From a virus: a DNA stretch of 25,352 bases. The stretch is taken from positions 1 through 25,352 of IMG/VR virus record IMGVR_UViG_3300033064_001224. The stretch is one strand, 5' to 3'. This document shows, piece by piece, positions 23,214-25,352 of the stretch (its first letter is position 1; each line of letters starts with the position of its first letter). Both the position numbers and the translations under genes were made by a program. The notes beneath the pieces were generated by a model. That model saw only the letters and a list, made by a program, of their open reading frames with translations. It had not been told where the DNA came from and made no database searches.

Positions 23214-23863
23214 CACGCACCCATCCAGGCAACGAGGTCTTCGCGGGTGTCAATCGTCGGGCCAGGGTACTTCCCCGGAAACTTCAAAACGCGGTCCTTG
23301 TTCTTGTAGAGCGCCTTCGTGACGTGCTCCCGTTCGTCGTCATCCATCTCGGGATAAGCCTGTCTTAAAGCAGCCACGCAGACCACCTCGACGGAATTTC
23401 CGCTATTCGGGACGTTCGTGACCAAATCATTCAAAACGTACTTCGGAGCAACCTCCGGGTGGCCCTTCTTCGAATTTGCAAACGTGGTGGGTTGATATCT
23501 CGTGGCCTTGTGATGCCAGAGGTAAATCGCCTTGTCAACCGAGCCGGCGTGAATCTCAGGAGAGTCAGCACAGACCCTCACGAAAGCCTGATCGAAAGGA
23601 GCCTTGGTCGCCATGAACTCCAGAAACCTATCAGCGACGTCCATAGGAGCGCCGTCGTGGCGGTAACAGTGCACGCTGTGCTGACTGCACCACTTCGCAA
23701 TCTGCTCGTCCTCTTCCTCCATCGTGGTCAAAACGTGAATCTCAGATGCCCGGACGCACTTCCGTAGTCTCTTGACCATGCGTTCGAGAATCGGTGGATC
23801 GCCTAGGAGAACTTTCCCCGGTAGGCGGGTTGACCCCATTCGGGCCTGTATAAGGATTTTCAA
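23213..23863 (-). CDS. SpsF/CMP-NeuA-type cytidylyltransferase
   Basis: Nucleotidyltransferase of the SpsF family, which activates sugars as CMP derivatives. The N-terminal signature ILIQARMGSTRLPGKVLL (3-20) contains the nucleotide-binding loop. It is followed by EIHVLTTMEEEDEQI, the PMDVADRFLEF motif (the family's 'DVLxRF'), VRVCADSPEIHAGSVD and the terminal DTREDL. The 216-residue length is near normal. The start is TTG 23863, overlapping the preceding stop by four bases (TTGA). With the NeuB synthase 4 kb downstream it suggests a CMP-nonulosonate route. Direct evidence for which sugar is activated is lacking. Confidence 0.85.
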   Translation of the reverse strand: MKILIQARMGSTRLPGKVLLGDPPILERMVKRLRKCVRASEIHVLTTMEEEDEQIAKWCSQHSVHCYRHDGAPMDVADRFLEFMATKAPFDQAFVRVCADSPEIHAGSVDKAIYLWHHKATRYQPTTFANSKKGHPEVAPKYVLNDLVTNVPNSGNSVEVVCVAALRQAYPEMDDDEREHVTKALYKNKDRVLKFPGKYPGPTIDTREDLVAWMGA

Positions 23864-24045
23864 AGCGCTGCCGGTGTGAGGATGAAAGCACCGTAAACCA
23901 TGTCGTCCTCAAGGTGGTTTTTAATCGCCTCCAAAGCATCACGCCTGCTTTCGCAGATGTGGGCCTCGTCGCCAAAGCGCCAATCCCCGTTGTCGTCTTG
24001 AGGAGCAACAACCCAAACCTCAAACTCGCTCTTGTCGATAAGCAT
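23860..24045 (-). CDS. Small protein before the sugar cassette (61 aa), unknown
   Basis: Begins MLIDKSEFEVWVVAPQDD and continues with a helix of acidic and basic residues (ESRRDALEAIKNHLEDDM) and a hydrophobic end (YGAFILTPAAL). The alpha/beta pattern could be a small compact domain. A perfect AGGAGG lies 5 nt before ATG 24045, so it is probably well translated. It follows the tmRNA-like RNA and overlaps the cytidylyltransferase start by 4 nt. The family is not recognised. Confidence 0.65.
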   Translation of the reverse strand: MLIDKSEFEVWVVAPQDDNGDWRFGDEAHICESRRDALEAIKNHLEDDMVYGAFILTPAAL

Positions 24046-24110
24046 AGAACCTCCTGTGTGAGGCTCAAACCTACCCTTTGGGGGGCGGGGGGTCTAATCA
24101 CGTTTCCGTG

Positions 24111-24244
24111 AAGTATTGACCGGGGCTGCTACCCCGTCGCCCCCTCAAGTGAGGACCGAAGCGTGACCCGTCAGTCAGAGGCTCCGGCCATAAATGTTGG
24201 AGGCGGTGGGAGTCGAACCCACGTTGGCCCCGGTCAATTTACTT
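24111..24244 (-). ncRNA. Permuted tmRNA-like (tRNA-Ala-like) structured RNA
   Basis: On the minus strand a tRNA-like domain can be folded in permuted order. The 3' half comes first: a helix strand at 24238-24227 (ATTGACCGGGGC), the linker CAAC, a T arm (stem GTGGG/CCCAC, loop TTCGACT with the full tRNA consensus, 24222-24206) and acceptor 3' strand CGCCTCC (24205-24199) with discriminator A. A ~53-nt intervening segment follows, then acceptor 5' strand GGGGGCG (24144-24138), an 11-nt D-loop analogue (ACGGGGTAGCA) and the second helix strand GCCCCGGTCAAT (24126-24115). The 12-bp helix is perfect and extends by AAGT/ACTT after a 2-nt bulge. The acceptor stem contains G3-U70, the alanine identity pair used by tmRNA. 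No tag reading frame is obvious downstream and CCA is not encoded. Confidence 0.6.
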
Positions 24245-24430
24245 CTTGCCAGGAATCCGCTGCAACTTCCGCTTGGACGAAGAATTCGCAGCCCGGATGG
24301 TCCGTAACTCGCGATTGGTCATCTGTCCAAAACCCGTCGATCCAGTCGGACCCTTCGGACCCTTCGCCGCCGCCCTGACCAGCGCAGCCTCACGATTGGT
24401 CATCGCTCCAAGACCTGTTTTATTCGCCAT
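24239..24430 (-). CDS. Small basic protein with internal repeat (63 aa), unknown
   Basis: It contains two copies of a short motif, GAMTNREAALVRAAAK and GQMTNRELRTIRAANS, separated by a Gly/Pro/Lys linker, and ends in a basic tail (SSKRKLQRIPGKK). The repeat and charge suggest nucleic-acid binding, but no family is recognised. I chose ATG 24430, which has AAAAGG 7 nt upstream. A TTG at 24466 overlapping the HNH stop as TTGA would add 12 residues and fits the joining habit of this operon. Its stop codon lies inside the first strand of the tmRNA-like helix. Confidence 0.65.
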   Translation of the reverse strand: MANKTGLGAMTNREAALVRAAAKGPKGPTGSTGFGQMTNRELRTIRAANSSSKRKLQRIPGKK

Positions 24431-24462
24431 TTTGATGCCTTTTCTACTTAGGGTGGGTGAAC

Positions 24463-24867
24463 TCAAATTAGTTCGGTGTGGCGCGTCTTTGGATAATGCT
24501 TGTCGCTACAGACCAAAGCATGAAAAGAATCCATTACCTCATCGTCTGTGTACTTGCGAGGCCGTGCCGCCGCAAAGTCTATGTCCTTCGACCGGGGACG
24601 ACGAATCGGGCCGATAACAGTCACACCCTTGCCAGAGTGCAACCGGGCATGATCCGCGCCATCGACCATCACCAAATTCAATGGGTCGTTGTTTCCATGG
24701 TTCCCATCCAAATGATGAATGTGGAACCCGTCCTTCATTCTCGCCCGAAACCAGCGCCGAGTTCGATCCGAATGTGCGCGCAACCAAGCCTCGTGATGGG
24801 GCTTCCTAACCTGCACATTCTGTGCTCCAAACCTATCGTAATCGCTAATAGGTTGCGAATAGAGCAT
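24463..24867 (-). CDS. HNH endonuclease (134 aa)
   Basis: The HNH core is GFHIHHLDGNHGNNDPLNLV with the His-His pair, Asn/Asp and a downstream DHARLHSG. It is preceded by a basic helix (WLRAHSDRTRRWFRARM) and followed by a ~55-residue basic tail that may bind DNA. It is a third HNH subtype in the window and opens the minus-strand operon. The start ATG 24867 has only a weak Shine-Dalgarno (GGGGTT). Its stop overlaps a possible TTG start of the next gene. Confidence 0.8.
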   Translation of the reverse strand: MLYSQPISDYDRFGAQNVQVRKPHHEAWLRAHSDRTRRWFRARMKDGFHIHHLDGNHGNNDPLNLVMVDGADHARLHSGKGVTVIGPIRRPRSKDIDFAAARPRKYTDDEVMDSFHALVCSDKHYPKTRHTELI

Positions 24868-24991
24868 ATAACCCCGTCTAAGTCGATACTTTTGTCAGCC
24901 TCGAAGCCTCTTTTCGTGGTCCGATACAGTTCCAGGTTGTATTCCGCTCATTTCGGCTCAAGCATTGTGGTCATCCTCAGCCACATCCCCG

Positions 24992-25015
24992 ACCCCTCGG
25001 GGGGTGCCCCACCCC
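24992..25015. other. GC-rich overlapping hairpins
   Basis: Two alternative stems share bases: ACCCC-TCGG-GGGGT (24992-25005) and GGGGTG-CCC-CACCCC (25001-25015). They cannot form together. No U-tract follows on either strand, so an intrinsic terminator is unlikely. They may be part of the leader of the minus-strand operon. Confidence 0.35.
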
Positions 25016-25072
25016 TTGTTGCGGTGCACCATAGAACGGGGGAACAAACCGTGAACATGCCCGGCGGTGTCG

Positions 25073-25088
25073 CATAATATGCATTATG
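25073..25088. repeat. Inverted repeat CATAAT-ATGC-ATTATG, possible operator
   Basis: A 6-bp perfect inverted repeat with a 4-bp centre. It overlaps the left edge of the candidate -35 box at 25086-25091, the position of a repressor or activator site. No matching protein is encoded in the window. Confidence 0.4.
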
Positions 25089-25114
25089 ACAAATGACTTA
25101 CTCAACCTTATCAA
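25086..25114 (+). promoter_or_regulatory. Candidate sigma70-type promoter for the rightward gene
   Basis: ATGACA (25086-25091; 5 of 6 to the -35 consensus), a 17-bp spacer, then TATCAA (25109-25114; 4 of 6 to the -10 consensus). The implied start is about 45 nt before the ATG at 25165. Read on the other strand the same boxes give TTGATA-17-TGTCAT, so the site could also fire leftward. Confidence 0.4.
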
Positions 25115-25164
25115 TGACTTAGCGTCATGGTGCACTGCTTCCTGACAGCAACCGAGGTGTGTTC

Positions 25165-25352
25165 ATGCTTTGTTCTTGTGCGCTGCAACATGCTCATCTC
25201 GTACAGTTTTGGGGGCAGAGTGAGAGCGCGACGGCCCGAGGCTTTGAATCTAATGATTGGGATGACCTAGGTTATGGTCTATTCCCCTTGGTCTATAAGG
25301 TGACTGGTCGAGGTATCCAAAAACCCATGATCCACGGGCATTGGTCCTCTTA
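25165..25352 (+). CDS. Partial rightward gene, unknown
   Basis: An ATG at 25165, with GAGGT about 7 nt upstream, opens a frame of 62 codons with no stop before the right edge. The product begins MLCSCALQHAHLVQFWGQ and includes SNDWDDLGYGLFPLVYK. No family is recognised. The Shine-Dalgarno, the open frame and the candidate promoter upstream support a divergent gene, but the frame is short and could be chance. Confidence 0.4.
   Translation, partial: MLCSCALQHAHLVQFWGQSESATARGFESNDWDDLGYGLFPLVYKVTGRGIQKPMIHGHWSS

Larger units (their letters stand above)
24868..25164. other. Divergent non-coding region between the two gene directions
   Basis: These ~300 bp hold no convincing gene on either strand. 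They contain a GC-rich hairpin region near 24992-25015, a short inverted repeat at 25073-25088, two copies of AATGACTTA (25092-25100 and 25113-25121 approximately) and a candidate promoter pointing right. The minus-strand operon promoter should also lie here, or further right, but no strong -35/-10 pair is seen for it. Confidence 0.5.

Noticed and set aside
24199-24222. Tail of an ordinary tRNA gene or a tRNA-derived attachment site
   Set aside because: The T arm and acceptor 3' strand could be a tRNA fragment left by integration, but a matching acceptor 5' strand and a 12-bp helix partner lie downstream in permuted order, and no integrase is present. No GGAGGCG lies about 60 nt upstream as a normal tRNA would need.
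24478-25077. Long plus-strand open frame (199 codons)
   Set aside because: It is antisense to the HNH gene over most of its length, has no Shine-Dalgarno or recognisable motif, and its composition (Arg/Pro/His/Val mix) is that of a shadow frame.
24868-25164. Group I intron around the HNH gene at the right end
   Set aside because: No split coding sequence flanks the region and no convincing P7/P3 core could be drawn. The HNH gene looks free-standing.
1-25352. CRISPR arrays, insertion sequences or antiphage systems
   Set aside because: No regularly spaced direct repeats, transposase motifs (DDE, serine or tyrosine recombinase) or defence-type nuclease/NTPase pairs were seen on either strand.

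Overview
This window is part of a double-stranded DNA tailed-phage genome. It is probably a short-tailed (podovirus-like) virus of a marine or other aquatic bacterium. The reasons are a compact minus-strand late operon with almost no intergenic DNA, an N4-gp56-type major capsid protein, a gp11/gp4-type tail adaptor, three large internal-virion/ejection-type proteins, and no sheath, tape-measure or other contractile or long-tail genes. No integrase, repressor, polymerase or lysis gene is visible. The host cannot be fixed from the sequence. A permuted tRNA-like element near the right end would fit the two-piece tmRNA lineages (alphaproteobacteria, some betaproteobacteria, cyanobacteria).

Layout, in the direction of minus-strand transcription (right to left). 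At the right edge (25165-25352) an open plus-strand frame starts behind a Shine-Dalgarno sequence. About 300 bp of non-coding DNA (24868-25164) separates it from the minus-strand operon and holds a candidate promoter and an inverted repeat. The minus-strand operon opens with an HNH endonuclease, a small basic repeat protein, a permuted tmRNA-like RNA (24111-24244) and a 61-residue protein.

The segment 23.9-15.0 kb is a surface-sugar cassette: SpsF-type cytidylyltransferase, Gfo/Idh/MocA oxidoreductase, DegT-family aminotransferase, extended SDR, NeuB-family nonulosonate synthase, HisF-like protein, PseA/WbpG-type N-acetyl-sugar amidotransferase, zinc-binding SAM methyltransferase and GNAT acetyltransferase. 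Together they suggest a CMP-activated, acetamidino-type nonulosonic acid (legionaminic- or pseudaminic-like) or a related di-amino sugar. No NeuC/2-epimerase, HisH glutaminase or dedicated lipid carrier enzyme is seen, so the host must supply some steps. Three HNH endonuclease genes sit between the sugar genes. One of them is preceded by a vestige of the 5' end of the gene that follows it. Two unrecognised small genes are also embedded, joined by 4-nt or similar overlaps.

From 14.98 kb leftward is the morphogenesis module: a large terminase split into separate ATPase and nuclease polypeptides (TAATG junction), a 113-residue protein, portal, small protein, scaffold, N4-gp56-type capsid, a small capsid-associated protein, an intrinsic terminator, a GPS-motif Rossmann protein (DUF115/GT42-like, a candidate transferase for the sugar), adaptor, probable nozzle, an acetyltransferase-like/gp13-like protein, three ejection-type proteins, and the start of a tail appendage or structural protein that leaves the window at the left edge.

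Almost every neighbouring pair overlaps by 1-35 nt (ATGA, GTGA, TTGA, TAATG), so translation is probably coupled and most of the cassette is co-transcribed. All functional calls come from reading motifs by eye; no database search was run.
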